Assembly: GCA_030950645.1 (NCBI GenBank)
Contig: JAUZRF010000016.1
Coordinates: 1-40,956 of the forward strand
Direction of reading: 5' to 3'
DNA length: 40,956 nucleotides
From: Mariprofundales bacterium
Lineage (GTDB): Bacteria; Pseudomonadota; Zetaproteobacteria; Mariprofundales; J009
Shown here: positions 25,202 through 35,325 of the stretch, piece after piece
Numbering within the stretch: position 1 is the stretch's first letter
How the letters are laid out: every line of letters begins with the position of its first letter
Made by a program: the position numbers and the translations under genes
Notes under the pieces: generated by a model
What the model saw: the letters and a program-made list of their open reading frames with translations, nothing else
Told to the model about the DNA's origin: nothing
The model's database searches: none

Positions 25202-27731
25202 CGAGATTCAACTCTCCTTGAGTCTCAGCATCATCATCACCATCCATATCATCGGCATCCATATCATCGACATCGTCAAACTCAACATCATCGGAGTTAT
25301 CATGCTCATTCTCAGGCATACGATCTACCGCAATCACCCGCTCGGCGCTAGGGCAATCAATCAGCGTCACGCCCTTAGTATTGCGCCCAATCACCGATAT
25401 ATCGCCCATGCGTAGCCGCACCAGTCGTCCACTATCGGTCACCACCATCACCTGGTCTTCATCAACCACCTGCACCGCAGCCACCATGTCACCATTACGC
25501 CCGCCGGTCTTGAGGCTAAACACGCCCTGCCCACCGCGATGCTGGCAATGGTACTCGCCCATCTGAGTTCGTTTACCATAACCACACTCAGAGACCACCA
25601 GCAGGGTGGCGCGATCAGCCACCCTAGTCAGTGCAATCACCTGATTCCCCTTCGGCATACGGATACCCGTCACACCACGGGTACTACGACCCGTCGGACG
25701 CACATCCTTCTCAGAAAAGCGAATCGCTTTACCGCCACTGCTCGCCAGCAACAGATCCTGCTCACCATCGGAAACCACCACCGACACCAATCCATCGCCC
25801 TCATCCATATTAATGGCAATAATCCCAGTGGTGCGAATCTTACCATAGGCGGAAAGCGCGGTTTTCTTAACCAGGCCGTTCCGAGTGGCCATCACAATGT
25901 AATGCTCATCATCAAATTCACGCACCGATAGCGTAGCGGAGACGGTCTCCCCCTTGGCTACTGGCAACAGATTGACCAGTGCCCGCCCACGGGCAGCTCG
26001 CCCAGCTTGCTGAATCTCATACACCTTCTTGCAAAAAACCCGACCTTGATTGGTGAAAAACAGCAGGTAATCATGGGTGGATGCCACCATCAAGCGCGCC
26101 ACAAAATCCTCTTCCTTGGTAGTCATCGCCTTCTTGCCTTTTCCGCCACGGCGTTGGGCACGGTAGAGGGTGGTAGCATTGCGCTTGATATAACCCTCAT
26201 TGGAGATCGTCACCACCATGTCCTCTTCGGTGATCAGATCCTCCACCGTCAACTCCGCCGATTCCACCACAATCTCAGAACGGCGCGGATTGGCATACTG
26301 TTCACGCACTGCCAGCAGCTCTTTACGAATGACCGCCATCAACTGCGTATCGTCGGCCAGAATCCCCTTCAACCGCGTAATTTCCAGTTGAATGCGCTCA
26401 AACTCCTGTTGGATCTTCTCGCGTTCCAAGCCCGTCAGGCGGTGAAGCCGCATATCAAGGATCGCCTGTGCTTGCAGATCCGACAGAGAAAAATTGGTCA
26501 TCAAGCCGGACTTCGCCTCCGCCGAAGTCTGGCTGCCGCGAATCAATTTAATCACGGCATCAATATTATCGAGTGCAATCAACAACCCTTGCAAAATATG
26601 CGCCCGGGACTCGAATTTCGCCAGTTCAAACAGGCAGCGCCGTGTCACCACTTGACGGCGGTGATCAACAAAATGCAACAGCAACTCGCGCACACCACAT
26701 AGCTTAGGCTGACCATCAAGCAAAGAGAGGTAATTGCAGCTAAACGAGCACTGCATCTGAGTGTGCTTGTAGAGATTGTTGAGTATCACCTCAGGGATCT
26801 CATCGCGCTTGAGCTCAATCACAATGCGCATGCCATCACGATCAGATTCATCGCGCATATCTGAGATGCCAGTCAGCTTTTTCTCGCGCACCAGCACTGA
26901 AATTGACTCTACCAATTTGGCCTTGTTGACCTGATAGGGCAACTCAGCAACGATGATAGCCTCGCGTTTGGTACGGCGGTTAATCTCAACAATCGCCTTA
27001 GCCCGCATCGTGACCGAGCCACGGCCGCCCAAGAACGCTTGACGCATCCCGTTACGACCATAAATGAACCCTCCGGTCGGGAAATCCGGCCCCGGCATTA
27101 AGCGTAACAGGGATTCATCATCGACATCAACATCATCAATCAGCGCCACCGTGGCATCAATCGTTTCGCCCAAGTTGTGCGGCGGAATATTGGTCGCCAT
27201 CCCTACCGCGATGCCCTGCGAGCCATTGATCAACAGATTGGGGTATCTCGCTGGCAACACCTTGGGCTCAGAGAGTGATTCATCATAGTTAGGGCCAAAA
27301 TCGACCGTATCTTTATCGATATCGGCCAACAATTCACCAGCCAAGCGACTCATGCGCGCCTCGGTGTACCGCATCGCAGCAGGCGAATCGCCATCGACCG
27401 AGCCAAAGTTGCCTTGGCCATCAACCAACACATGACGCATGCTCCACGGCTGCGCCATCCGCACCAAGGCGTCATAGACTGCGGTGTCACCGTGGGGGTG
27501 ATATTTACCAATCACATCACCGACCACGCGCGCAGACTTCTTGAATGGTTTATCGTAGGTAGAGCCAAGATCCTGCATCGCAAAGAGAATCCGACGATGC
27601 ACCGGCTTCAAGCCATCGCGCGCATCCGGCAACGCTCGGCCCACAATCACACTCATCGCATAATCAAGATAAGAGCGCTTCATCTCATCTTCGATCAGAA
27701 CAGGTACGGCGGGGTTAAGTATCTCATCCAT
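25194..27731 (-). CDS. gyrA: DNA gyrase subunit A
   Basis: [52 protein letters not shown]; GyrA box region; acidic C-terminal tail. Confidence 0.97.
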   Translation of the reverse strand: MDEILNPAVPVLIEDEMKRSYLDYAMSVIVGRALPDARDGLKPVHRRILFAMQDLGSTYDKPFKKSARVVGDVIGKYHPHGDTAVYDALVRMAQPWSMRHVLVDGQGNFGSVDGDSPAAMRYTEARMSRLAGELLADIDKDTVDFGPNYDESLSEPKVLPARYPNLLINGSQGIAVGMATNIPPHNLGETIDATVALIDDVDVDDESLLRLMPGPDFPTGGFIYGRNGMRQAFLGGRGSVTMRAKAIVEINRRTKREAIIVAELPYQVNKAKLVESISVLVREKKLTGISDMRDESDRDGMRIVIELKRDEIPEVILNNLYKHTQMQCSFSCNYLSLLDGQPKLCGVRELLLHFVDHRRQVVTRRCLFELAKFESRAHILQGLLIALDNIDAVIKLIRGSQTSAEAKSGLMTNFSLSDLQAQAILDMRLHRLTGLEREKIQQEFERIQLEITRLKGILADDTQLMAVIRKELLAVREQYANPRRSEIVVESAELTVEDLITEEDMVVTISNEGYIKRNATTLYRAQRRGGKGKKAMTTKEEDFVARLMVASTHDYLLFFTNQGRVFCKKVYEIQQAGRAARGRALVNLLPVAKGETVSATLSVREFDDEHYIVMATRNGLVKKTALSAYGKIRTTGIIAINMDEGDGLVSVVVSDGEQDLLLASSGGKAIRFSEKDVRPTGRSTRGVTGIRMPKGNQVIALTRVADRATLLVVSECGYGKRTQMGEYHCQHRGGQGVFSLKTGGRNGDMVAAVQVVDEDQVMVVTDSGRLVRLRMGDISVIGRNTKGVTLIDCPSAERVIAVDRMPENEHDNSDDVEFDDVDDMDADDMDGDDDAETQGELNLDD

Positions 27732-27866
27732 AGTTCGTAAATCCCTCGTTAAACGCCGAAAAAAACGGCCGATAATTAATAAGCCGTGTATCATAGCGAC
27801 CGAGTTTAAGCATGCCAATGGCTATTGGATAACAACCAAAAGAAGAGGAACGATTTCAGAATAAAG

Positions 27867-27975
27867 GTAACTGCTCAGATCGCTTCCGGCTTTTCTGGTA
27901 GCAAGGCGAAAAAGCGGAGTTTACTACTGTAAATGAGCATTTTTCAACGCCGCTATCGGGAAAACCAGAAAAAAT
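27867..27975 (+). repeat. MITE-like element, right end truncated, joined to the next copy
   Basis: GTAACTGCTCAGATCGCTTCCGG...GCTATCGGGAAAACCAGAAAAAAT then a second GTAACTGCTCAG. Confidence 0.88.
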
Positions 27976-28096
27976 GTAACTGCTCAGATCGCTTCTGGTT
28001 TTCCCGATAGCAAGGCGAAAAAGCGGAGTTTACTACGGTAAATGAGCATTTTTCAACGCCGCTATCGGGAAAACCAGAAGCGATCTGAGTAGTTAC
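27976..28096 (+). repeat. MITE-like element, short form (121 bp)
   Basis: GTAACTGCTCAGATCGCTTCTGGTTTTCCCGATAGC...GCTATCGGGAAAACCAGAAGCGATCTGAGTAGTTAC, near-perfect inverted arms. Confidence 0.92.
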
Positions 28097-28097
28097 G

Positions 28098-28122
28098 AAA
28101 AAACAGGCGTTGGCCGCCTCTA
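28098..28122 (-). terminator. Probable rho-independent terminator on the minus strand
   Basis: Minus strand AGGCGgccaaCGCCTgTTTTTT. Confidence 0.6.
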
Positions 28123-28132
28123 GTGCGTAAAG

Positions 28133-28372
28133 CTATCCCCGATGCTTGGGGATAGTATAGCGGTCTGGCATAGGCGCATCATGCGCCAGGTTCGGGGTTG
28201 TCGGAGACGCAGGAGTCTCCCCCTTTGCCATCTGTTTGGCCTGACCGGAAATCGATACCTGATCAACCGCGTTTCCCGCCGCCGTCCCCGCGCGCACAAA
28301 ACGAATCTCATGGCTACGGCTATTCTGCTGCAAAATGCGCAGTGCCCGCGATTCAGAGGGGCGAATCGTCAC
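28133..28372 (-). CDS. Small hypothetical protein
   Basis: 79 aa, codon-like composition (VDQVSISGQAKQMAKGE); followed by a terminator. Confidence 0.45.
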   Translation of the reverse strand: MTIRPSESRALRILQQNSRSHEIRFVRAGTAAGNAVDQVSISGQAKQMAKGETPASPTTPNLAHDAPMPDRYTIPKHRG

Positions 28373-28396
28373 CGTGACGCCTCTCCGCAGTGGGCG

Positions 28397-28663
28397 CTAA
28401 TCATCGCCATGCGAACGACTTTCGGCCTCATTCTCACGCTTGTCCCGACGATCCACCTCGACTTCGCTATCCCGCGCCTCCTTCCGATCCACGCGATCCC
28501 GCGACGCATTCCCATCCCGTTCGGCATCGTGCCCGGGCTGATCCACCTCATGTTTCTCCACACCTTGTTGTTGATGAGATCCTCCATCATCCGCCTGCGC
28601 CACAAAAGGCAGCGCCATTCCCACCAACAGCACTGCACCAAGCCACCACCCTTTATATATCAT
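28397..28663 (-). CDS. Small exported highly charged protein
   Basis: MIYKGWWLGAVLLVGMALPFVAQA signal peptide, then a D/E/R/H-rich mature part; SD upstream. Confidence 0.6.
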   Translation of the reverse strand: MIYKGWWLGAVLLVGMALPFVAQADDGGSHQQQGVEKHEVDQPGHDAERDGNASRDRVDRKEARDSEVEVDRRDKRENEAESRSHGDD

Positions 28664-28742
28664 ATACTCCCCCTTCGAGATAAGAATAACCGTCAACTAT
28701 CGGCAGAAAGTGTAACAACTTTAGAAATAGCGCGCTCGCGCT

Positions 28743-30281
28743 TCACTCCGCGATGAACGGAAGCCAAACAACAGCCTGAGTTCCGGCACCTGGCTGGGAA
28801 TATATCTCCAGCGCCCCTCCCATTCCTTCAACACAACTTTTCGCGGTTGGTAAACCCAGCCCGCGACCCAACCGTTTGGTTGAAAAAAACGGATCAAAAA
28901 TTAGAGGGAGATCATCAGATGCAACTCCGCCACCATTATCATTCAGCGACAAGCGCACATATTTCGCTGTTGGAGATAACCCGTCCGGAAACGCATCCCC
29001 TTGATCCACCACAGAAAAAGCGATACCCAACGCCGGCGCATCAACCCCGGCTACGGCATCAATCGCATTATGTGCCAAGACATCGAGCACAATTTGTAAC
29101 GAAGATACATCAGCACGCATCAACACATGGCATGGCTGAAGCTCGAGTTTAAGCGTACCATCTTCGCCTAGAGCCTCACGCACCCCTTTACACCACTCCT
29201 TCACGAAAGGGGAAAGCGCAAACACGCCCTGACTAACATCATCACCACGCGCATAAACCAGCAAATCGCTCACAATTTGACTAATCTCCGCCACTGTCGA
29301 TTCGATATTGGTAATGCGCCGCTCAGTTTTAGAAGCGTCTGACAACAACGATTTGCGCAACAGATAGAGGTTGCCAACCACACCAGACAGCAGGTTATTG
29401 AAATCATGTGCTATTCCACCGACAAGGGTCAACATTGCCGCATGTTTCTCTTGCGTTTTCCGGGCATGATCCGCCCGTTCATATTCGCTGATATCTTCCA
29501 GAATAATCACCGCGTAACCGCGTTTGCCTGCCAGTGGCGCAGTACTAACTAATGCAGGAAAACGCCCGCCATCCCTACGACATACCACCACACGACCACG
29601 CCACGGATCCCCATCTGACAACACCGCACGCACATGGGCCACCAAATCCTCATCCAGCTGATCCAACGCCAGCAACTCCAACAATGGCTGATTACGAACC
29701 GAGGGGCTCTCAATCTGGGATATAGCAAAAAATGCCTGGTTGGCATACTGCACCCGACCCTGATGATCCACTACAATCACCGCCTCTGCCGCAGCATCAA
29801 GCGCCGCAGCGAGCAACGCATTTTGCCGGCCATCCTCACCCCGCAACCGAACTTCTCGGCGGAGGCCCCCATTCACCCCCTCCAACGCATCAATCTGATC
29901 AACCCTATCCGTGCAATCACGCAGCGACAGTTGCATCACCAAGGTGTCGCCCAATAGATAGGGACTCAACAGTGCATCGCAATGTCGCATCTCCGCCCCA
30001 CCATCCGGCGCACATACCACCAACGAGGGATCGGCTTGCGCGTCCAGCGTCAGCGGTGTCATCTGTGCAAAGCTGTTTTCAAGCATCTTCTGATACTGGG
30101 TCTCTGCGAATCTTGGCAGCCACTGTGCCACCTTGCTGCCGACCAACACTGCCGCATCCAGATCCAACCATGTCGCCAGGCGTTGGTTACAAAACAGCAC
30201 GCAATAGTCGCGACCAAACACCAGCACGCCTTCATGCACATGCTCCAGCGGCGCAAATACCATCTCCTCTGCCTGCATCAT
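28743..30281 (-). CDS. PAS-domain sensor histidine kinase
   Basis: Two PAS-like regions; H-box GGIAHDFNNLLSGVVGNLYLL; LNDNGGGV, FDPFFSTKRLGRGLGLPTAKSCVEGMGG. Confidence 0.9.
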   Translation of the reverse strand: MMQAEEMVFAPLEHVHEGVLVFGRDYCVLFCNQRLATWLDLDAAVLVGSKVAQWLPRFAETQYQKMLENSFAQMTPLTLDAQADPSLVVCAPDGGAEMRHCDALLSPYLLGDTLVMQLSLRDCTDRVDQIDALEGVNGGLRREVRLRGEDGRQNALLAAALDAAAEAVIVVDHQGRVQYANQAFFAISQIESPSVRNQPLLELLALDQLDEDLVAHVRAVLSDGDPWRGRVVVCRRDGGRFPALVSTAPLAGKRGYAVIILEDISEYERADHARKTQEKHAAMLTLVGGIAHDFNNLLSGVVGNLYLLRKSLLSDASKTERRITNIESTVAEISQIVSDLLVYARGDDVSQGVFALSPFVKEWCKGVREALGEDGTLKLELQPCHVLMRADVSSLQIVLDVLAHNAIDAVAGVDAPALGIAFSVVDQGDAFPDGLSPTAKYVRLSLNDNGGGVASDDLPLIFDPFFSTKRLGRGLGLPTAKSCVEGMGGALEIYSQPGAGTQAVVWLPFIAE

Positions 30282-30299
30282 CTCCCCCCTATCATCCCA

Positions 30300-31781
30300 C
30301 TAACGCACCAGCTTGATTAAATAGCCAACACTTGGCGCAGTCCCGACATCAAAGCCATTCAGCACCGCCAAATGCGCCGCTGTCATCGGGCCAAGTGATT
30401 GCTTGGATTGGTCTGCAAACCGTTGCCAACTATCCCCCACTTTCCATCGCGCCAAATCTATGCGGGGAATGGTACCATCGAGATCCTGCCTGTAAGCATG
30501 GAAAGAGGAAATAATAGCATTAAATTGCCCCTGCCAACGATCAATCTCACTCCGTGGACACCACATCGCGATGAGTAACGCATGCCCCCCTAAAACCCAT
30601 ACCGAAAAATCCACCCGCGCCTCACTGACATGGGGTTGCGATAGATCCACCTGCGCCCGAGCCCACTGCCGACCCGCACGCCTACCATGGGTCACTTCAC
30701 CGCGAATGCGTCGCTTCGGCACCAGCTTCTCCAGCAACGCCTCGGCGGTGCGATGCTTAGCCAATTGCAATCTCGACATCTGAAAATAGACCTTCTGCCT
30801 GCGCACTCTGGCAGCCAATGCAGTGCGGCCATTATGAATCACCCAACCATCGGGAAACTGCAACGCAACCCCCAGCTGTGGATGAATAAAACGCTGACCA
30901 ACCACCGCGCCATCCACCACACTTCCCGCATAGGGTTGACCAGAGAGCTGATCCAACATCAACGCATGATCCGTAACGGGATTGATCACACTCGCCGATG
31001 CGTCATTCGATCCCCCAAGGGTGACCGCAGCATCCTTGATCCGTTCACCTGTTTTCGGATGGCTGGCAAAGGCGCCGTGATACACCACCGCTTGATCACC
31101 GGCAGCCCTCTTTTCGGCCACATCTAACGCCTCGACCCGTTTGAGGGTCTTCAGCAGTTGCACGGTAGCGTAGGGGTCATAACCGGCAGCGGTGATATAT
31201 TTGATCGACAACTGATCGGCCTGAGATTCATCCTTACGGCCATACCCCTGCACCACCGCCCCCGCTAACAGATCGGTCAATCCTCCGGCAGCCTGCACCC
31301 CTGGCACAAAGATCGATGCCACCACCATCCCCAACTGATAGCTCTGAATCTTGGTGTAGCGTTGCACCGCATGACGCGCCGTAACATGGCCAATCTCGTG
31401 CCCGAGCACCGCAGCAAGCTCCGACTCGCTATTGAGACGATTGAGCAACCCACGGTAGATATAGATGTAGCCTCCAGGCAGGGCGAACGCATTGATGGTG
31501 TCATCATCCACCACATGAAAACGATAAATCAGCTCAGGGCGATCCGCATGCGCCGCCACCTTCTGACCCACGCGATCCACATACTGCGCCAACGGATCGG
31601 TGGCCAGTAATAGGGGCAACTCCTTGGCAAACTTCGCTGCCATCTGCTGACCAAGTTGCAACTCTTGGTCCTCGCTCATCATGACGAATTCGCTGTGCTT
31701 GCTGACCGGATTGACCGCACAAGCCGAACAGAGCAGCGCGAATAACAGTAGCAAAACCCTGCTTGACACGCGCCAATTCAT
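30300..31781 (-). CDS. M48 family Zn metallopeptidase, lipoprotein
   Basis: LLCSACAVNP lipobox; AAVLGHEIGHVTARHAVQR HEXXH; ESQADQLSIKYITAAGYDP. Confidence 0.92.
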   Translation of the reverse strand: MNWRVSSRVLLLLFALLCSACAVNPVSKHSEFVMMSEDQELQLGQQMAAKFAKELPLLLATDPLAQYVDRVGQKVAAHADRPELIYRFHVVDDDTINAFALPGGYIYIYRGLLNRLNSESELAAVLGHEIGHVTARHAVQRYTKIQSYQLGMVVASIFVPGVQAAGGLTDLLAGAVVQGYGRKDESQADQLSIKYITAAGYDPYATVQLLKTLKRVEALDVAEKRAAGDQAVVYHGAFASHPKTGERIKDAAVTLGGSNDASASVINPVTDHALMLDQLSGQPYAGSVVDGAVVGQRFIHPQLGVALQFPDGWVIHNGRTALAARVRRQKVYFQMSRLQLAKHRTAEALLEKLVPKRRIRGEVTHGRRAGRQWARAQVDLSQPHVSEARVDFSVWVLGGHALLIAMWCPRSEIDRWQGQFNAIISSFHAYRQDLDGTIPRIDLARWKVGDSWQRFADQSKQSLGPMTAAHLAVLNGFDVGTAPSVGYLIKLVR

Positions 31782-32549
31782 TTATCGATTCGTAGCGGGC
31801 TCGAAATCTGTTGGCGCATGCAAGGCGATAAACCAACGCCCCTTCCCAGAGGTGCGAACCCGCCCCCGCACCGTCACCCTGTCCCTACGCATCACAGCAA
31901 GCGGGAAATCGAAATAGCGCCGATACTTCCTCGGCACCGTCACATGCACCGCACCAAGGTAAAAGTCACGCCCATGCCGCCCCACCTTGGTCACCACCCC
32001 TTGCACCACCCGGAACTGCCCCAGATTGTGCAGCCGCAAATCGGTCGATTTCAACACCTTCCAACGCGGCAGCGCCCAGATCCCCAGCTTGGCACGGCGC
32101 GCTTGCTGCTCCAGCACCAGCAATGGATGCGCCCAACGCAGATTGGGTACGAAGGTGTAAACATGCGCCCACCCCTCGCGCACCATCATCCCATTGATCC
32201 AGCGCCCTTGGCGATCATAGAGTTGTGCGAGTGTGCGACCATAGATGTCAATTTTTTCTTTATCAAACGCCAATTTCAGGGATTTTCCAGCGATCAACTG
32301 CGTCAACCGCTTGGTCGCCTCAATCCCATAGGGCTGCCCTGCCGAGTCACGATGGGTGATCTCCGGCGTATTGAGCCCAAGCAGGCGAATGCGTTCGCCA
32401 TCGGTGGTCTGAAAGGTATCGCCATCATAAATCCGCCCCACCGTCACCCAGCGGTCATTGCTAACAAATGAGAGCGTGCCGGCATCCGCAGCTAAGGGCA
32501 TCAGCAGCCACACCAAGCATGCGGCCACAGCCAAGCGCCGGATCATCAT
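31782..32549 (-). CDS. Exported thermonuclease (SNase)-like nuclease
   Basis: VGRIYDGDTFQTTDGERIRLLGLNTPEI, GIEATKRL, DIYGRTLAQLY. Confidence 0.88.
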   Translation of the reverse strand: MMIRRLAVAACLVWLLMPLAADAGTLSFVSNDRWVTVGRIYDGDTFQTTDGERIRLLGLNTPEITHRDSAGQPYGIEATKRLTQLIAGKSLKLAFDKEKIDIYGRTLAQLYDRQGRWINGMMVREGWAHVYTFVPNLRWAHPLLVLEQQARRAKLGIWALPRWKVLKSTDLRLHNLGQFRVVQGVVTKVGRHGRDFYLGAVHVTVPRKYRRYFDFPLAVMRRDRVTVRGRVRTSGKGRWFIALHAPTDFEPATNR

Positions 32550-33478
32550 GCTACGAGCGTCCCCACCAGCTCTGACCAACGGGCAATGGCGTGGCGCTGC
32601 AAATAGTCATCCATCCCCTCAAGCAGTTTAGGGCAGAGCAATGGGTCATAAAACAGCCCGGTACCGATACCAATCGCCTGTGCGCCAACAATGGCAAAGT
32701 CGATCGCATCCTCTGGCGTGGTAATGCCACCCTGGCCAAGAATAGGAACGCCATGCTTGGCCGCAACCTGATAGACTTGATGCAACTTCCACAACGCCAC
32801 CGGCTTAATCGCCGGCCCCGACAGACCACCAGAGATATTGGCCAACACCGGCCTGCGGCACTCACGATCCACCGCCATACCGACCAATGTATTGATCACC
32901 GACAAAGCATCACTACCCGCATCAATACAACACCGCGCCACCTCGGCGATATCCGCATTGTTGGGTGATAGCTTGGTAATCAAGGGCTTGCTGGTTCTCT
33001 TTCGCATGGCAGCCACCACTTTGGCAGCCATGGCCGGATCATTTCCGAAGTGTACCCCGCCCGCTTTCACATTGGGGCAGGAGATGTTGATTTCAATCGC
33101 GGAGACCGGCGAATCATCAAAGATCGCGGCCACCTCGCCATACTCCTCGGGGCTAGTGCCGTTGGCATTGGCCCAAAACTGGGTTTCACTCCATGGCAGA
33201 TGCGGCAACACCGCATCGACCACATGGCGTGCGCCAGGGTTTTGCAAACCGATCGCATTGAGCATGCCCGATGGGGTTTCATAAAGCCGATGCGGCGCAT
33301 TGCCCAAGCGCGGCTCCAGCGTGGTTCCTTTGAGAATGACCGCGCCGACATCATGGTTGGAGAAGCCCGCAATACGGGTGTACTCCTCACCAAAGCCAAC
33401 ACAGCCGGAGAGCAGTACCAGCGGCGTTTGCAGCGTCAGTCCGGCAAACTCAACCTCAAGTGTAGAAGATTTTTTCAC
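32546..33478 (-). CDS. pyrD: Dihydroorotate dehydrogenase, class 1B type
   Basis: INISCPNVKAGGVHFG, ANISGGLSGPAIKPVAL, ILGQGGITTPEDAIDF; GTG start. Confidence 0.93.
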   Translation of the reverse strand: MKKSSTLEVEFAGLTLQTPLVLLSGCVGFGEEYTRIAGFSNHDVGAVILKGTTLEPRLGNAPHRLYETPSGMLNAIGLQNPGARHVVDAVLPHLPWSETQFWANANGTSPEEYGEVAAIFDDSPVSAIEINISCPNVKAGGVHFGNDPAMAAKVVAAMRKRTSKPLITKLSPNNADIAEVARCCIDAGSDALSVINTLVGMAVDRECRRPVLANISGGLSGPAIKPVALWKLHQVYQVAAKHGVPILGQGGITTPEDAIDFAIVGAQAIGIGTGLFYDPLLCPKLLEGMDDYLQRHAIARWSELVGTLVA

Positions 33479-33570
33479 TGCAGAGACGCGGAGACGCGGA
33501 GGTGGAACGCAAAATAGTCATGTTGATCCGTCGCTATTTGCATCACTCTGTGGAGGCTCTGTGGTGAACC
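33474..33570. repeat. Degenerate inverted repeat of the CACAGAGRC type
   Basis: TTCACTGCAGAGACGCGGAGACGCGGAGG ... CACTCTGTGGAGGCTCTGTGGTGAACC. Confidence 0.6.
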
Positions 33571-33605
33571 TTGTAATCGCCACGCCATCGGGTTACCCAC
33601 CCCAT

Positions 33606-34343
33606 TCACATGTACAGTCCACCGTTGACTTGAAGAATCTGCCCATTCACATAGCCAGCATCATCACCGGCCAAAAATGCGACCACCGAAGCGATCTCCT
33701 CCGGCTTGCCCATGCGTCCAGCGGGGATCTGATTATCAATCGTGGCACGCGCATCATCATCCAACTGGTCGGTCATATCGGTGCGAATAAAACCTGGAGC
33801 CACCGCATTCACCGTAATGCCACGCGAGCCCACTTCGCGAGCCAACGACCGCGTCAGCGCATCAACCCCACCCTTGCTGGCGCAGTAGTTGGCTTGACCA
33901 GGGTTGCCCATCGACGCCACCACCGAAGAGAGGCTGATAATGCGTCCAAAGCGCGCCTTCATCATCGGCCGCAACGCCGCTTGGGCAGCAAAAAACACCG
34001 AATCAAGATTGGTATCCAACACCTGACGCCACTCCGCGGCCTTCATCCGCATCGCCAACCCATCGCGCGTAATACCAGCGTTGTTGACCAGCACATCCAG
34101 CCGCCCAAACCGCTTGGCTACGCCCTTAACAAACGACTGAATCTGTTCGGCGTTCGAGACATCCACCGCCTGAGCGTGCACCGCCACCCCATACGCAGCG
34201 GCCAGCTCCACCGCTACCGGCTCAATGGTCTCCTCACGGGTGCCACAAATCGCCACATCCATGCCATCGGCAGCCAAACGCTCAGCAATCGCGCGACCGA
34301 TCCCCCGACTAGCTCCGGTAACAATCGCCACCCTGCGCGTCAT
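33606..34343 (-). CDS. fabG: 3-oxoacyl-[ACP] reductase
   Basis: VTGASRGIGRAIAERLAADG, NNAGITRDGL, YCASKGGVDALTRSLAREV. Confidence 0.96.
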   Translation of the reverse strand: MTRRVAIVTGASRGIGRAIAERLAADGMDVAICGTREETIEPVAVELAAAYGVAVHAQAVDVSNAEQIQSFVKGVAKRFGRLDVLVNNAGITRDGLAMRMKAAEWRQVLDTNLDSVFFAAQAALRPMMKARFGRIISLSSVVASMGNPGQANYCASKGGVDALTRSLAREVGSRGITVNAVAPGFIRTDMTDQLDDDARATIDNQIPAGRMGKPEEIASVVAFLAGDDAGYVNGQILQVNGGLYM

Positions 34344-35308
34344 ATGACCACTCCTACAATCGATTCAATATTGCGGCCCATTGTCCGAGCAGTCTCTCCA
34401 GAAAACACCTTAATCGACCGATTAATACGCCTCACCAATCCCGCCAGCACCTTGCCCGGCCCCATCTCCACGGTTTGCATCACCCCGGCGTCAGCCATCG
34501 CACGCACTGACAAAGTCCATTGCACCGGCAGCGTCAGCTGCGCAACCAACGCTTGGCGCACAGCGTCCGCGTTGTGCACCATCGAGGCGGTAGTATTGCA
34601 CCACACCGGCCGATCAGGATTGCGCACCTCAATTTCTGAAAGACGCTGCGCCATCGACTCGGCGGCGGGCATCATCAAGGGGGTATGCGAAGGCACACTG
34701 ACATCCAACATCACGGTACGCTTGGCTCCGGCGGTCTTGGCCAACACCGTCACACAACTCACCGCAGCGGCATGGCCAGAGACCACAACTTGGCCGGGAC
34801 AGTTGAGATTGGCCACCCACACTTGGCCATCATCACCACTACTTGCCTGCTGGCACAACGCAGTCAGCAGCTCCTCATCCAGTCCAAGGATCGCCGCCAT
34901 GCAGCCGACTTCAGCCCCAGTTTTAAGCCCGCAGGCAGCCATCGCTTGGCCGCGAAAGGCAACCAGCGTCACCGCATCAGCGAATGCAATCGCCCCTGCC
35001 GCAACCAGTGCTGAATACTCACCCAAGCTATGGCCAGCGAGATGCCCTGCCTCAGGGCCGTCCATCGCACGCCACCAGCGTACCATCGCGATCGAGGCGA
35101 CCAGCAGCGCCGGTTGGGTGTGTTCGGTTTGATTGAGTTGATCGACAGGGCCTTGGCGCACCAATTGGCTCAGATCATAGCCCAGCACCTCACTTGCCTC
35201 AGCAAAGGTCTCCTGCACCACACCTGAATCGGCCAGCAACTCCGCCAACATCCCGACACTTTGCGACCCCTGTCCGGGGAAAATCCAAGCCAAATCTGAA
35301 TGCGTCAT
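34340..35308 (-). CDS. fabD: Malonyl-CoA:ACP transacylase
   Basis: WIFPGQGSQSVGM, AGHSLGEYSALVAAG. Confidence 0.96.
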   Translation of the reverse strand: MTHSDLAWIFPGQGSQSVGMLAELLADSGVVQETFAEASEVLGYDLSQLVRQGPVDQLNQTEHTQPALLVASIAMVRWWRAMDGPEAGHLAGHSLGEYSALVAAGAIAFADAVTLVAFRGQAMAACGLKTGAEVGCMAAILGLDEELLTALCQQASSGDDGQVWVANLNCPGQVVVSGHAAAVSCVTVLAKTAGAKRTVMLDVSVPSHTPLMMPAAESMAQRLSEIEVRNPDRPVWCNTTASMVHNADAVRQALVAQLTLPVQWTLSVRAMADAGVMQTVEMGPGKVLAGLVRRINRSIKVFSGETARTMGRNIESIVGVVI

Positions 35309-35325
35309 TTCCACTCCCAATTCAG

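Noticed and set aside
28133-28155. CTATCCCC-gatgctt-GGGGATAG hairpin as a terminator
   Set aside because: No U-tract follows on either strand and it overlaps the stop of the 79-aa ORF; the adjacent GC hairpin with T6 is the better terminator.
33300-35132. 610-aa plus-strand ORF
   Set aside because: Antisense to pyrD, fabG and fabD, which have clear family motifs; composition is typical of a shadow ORF.
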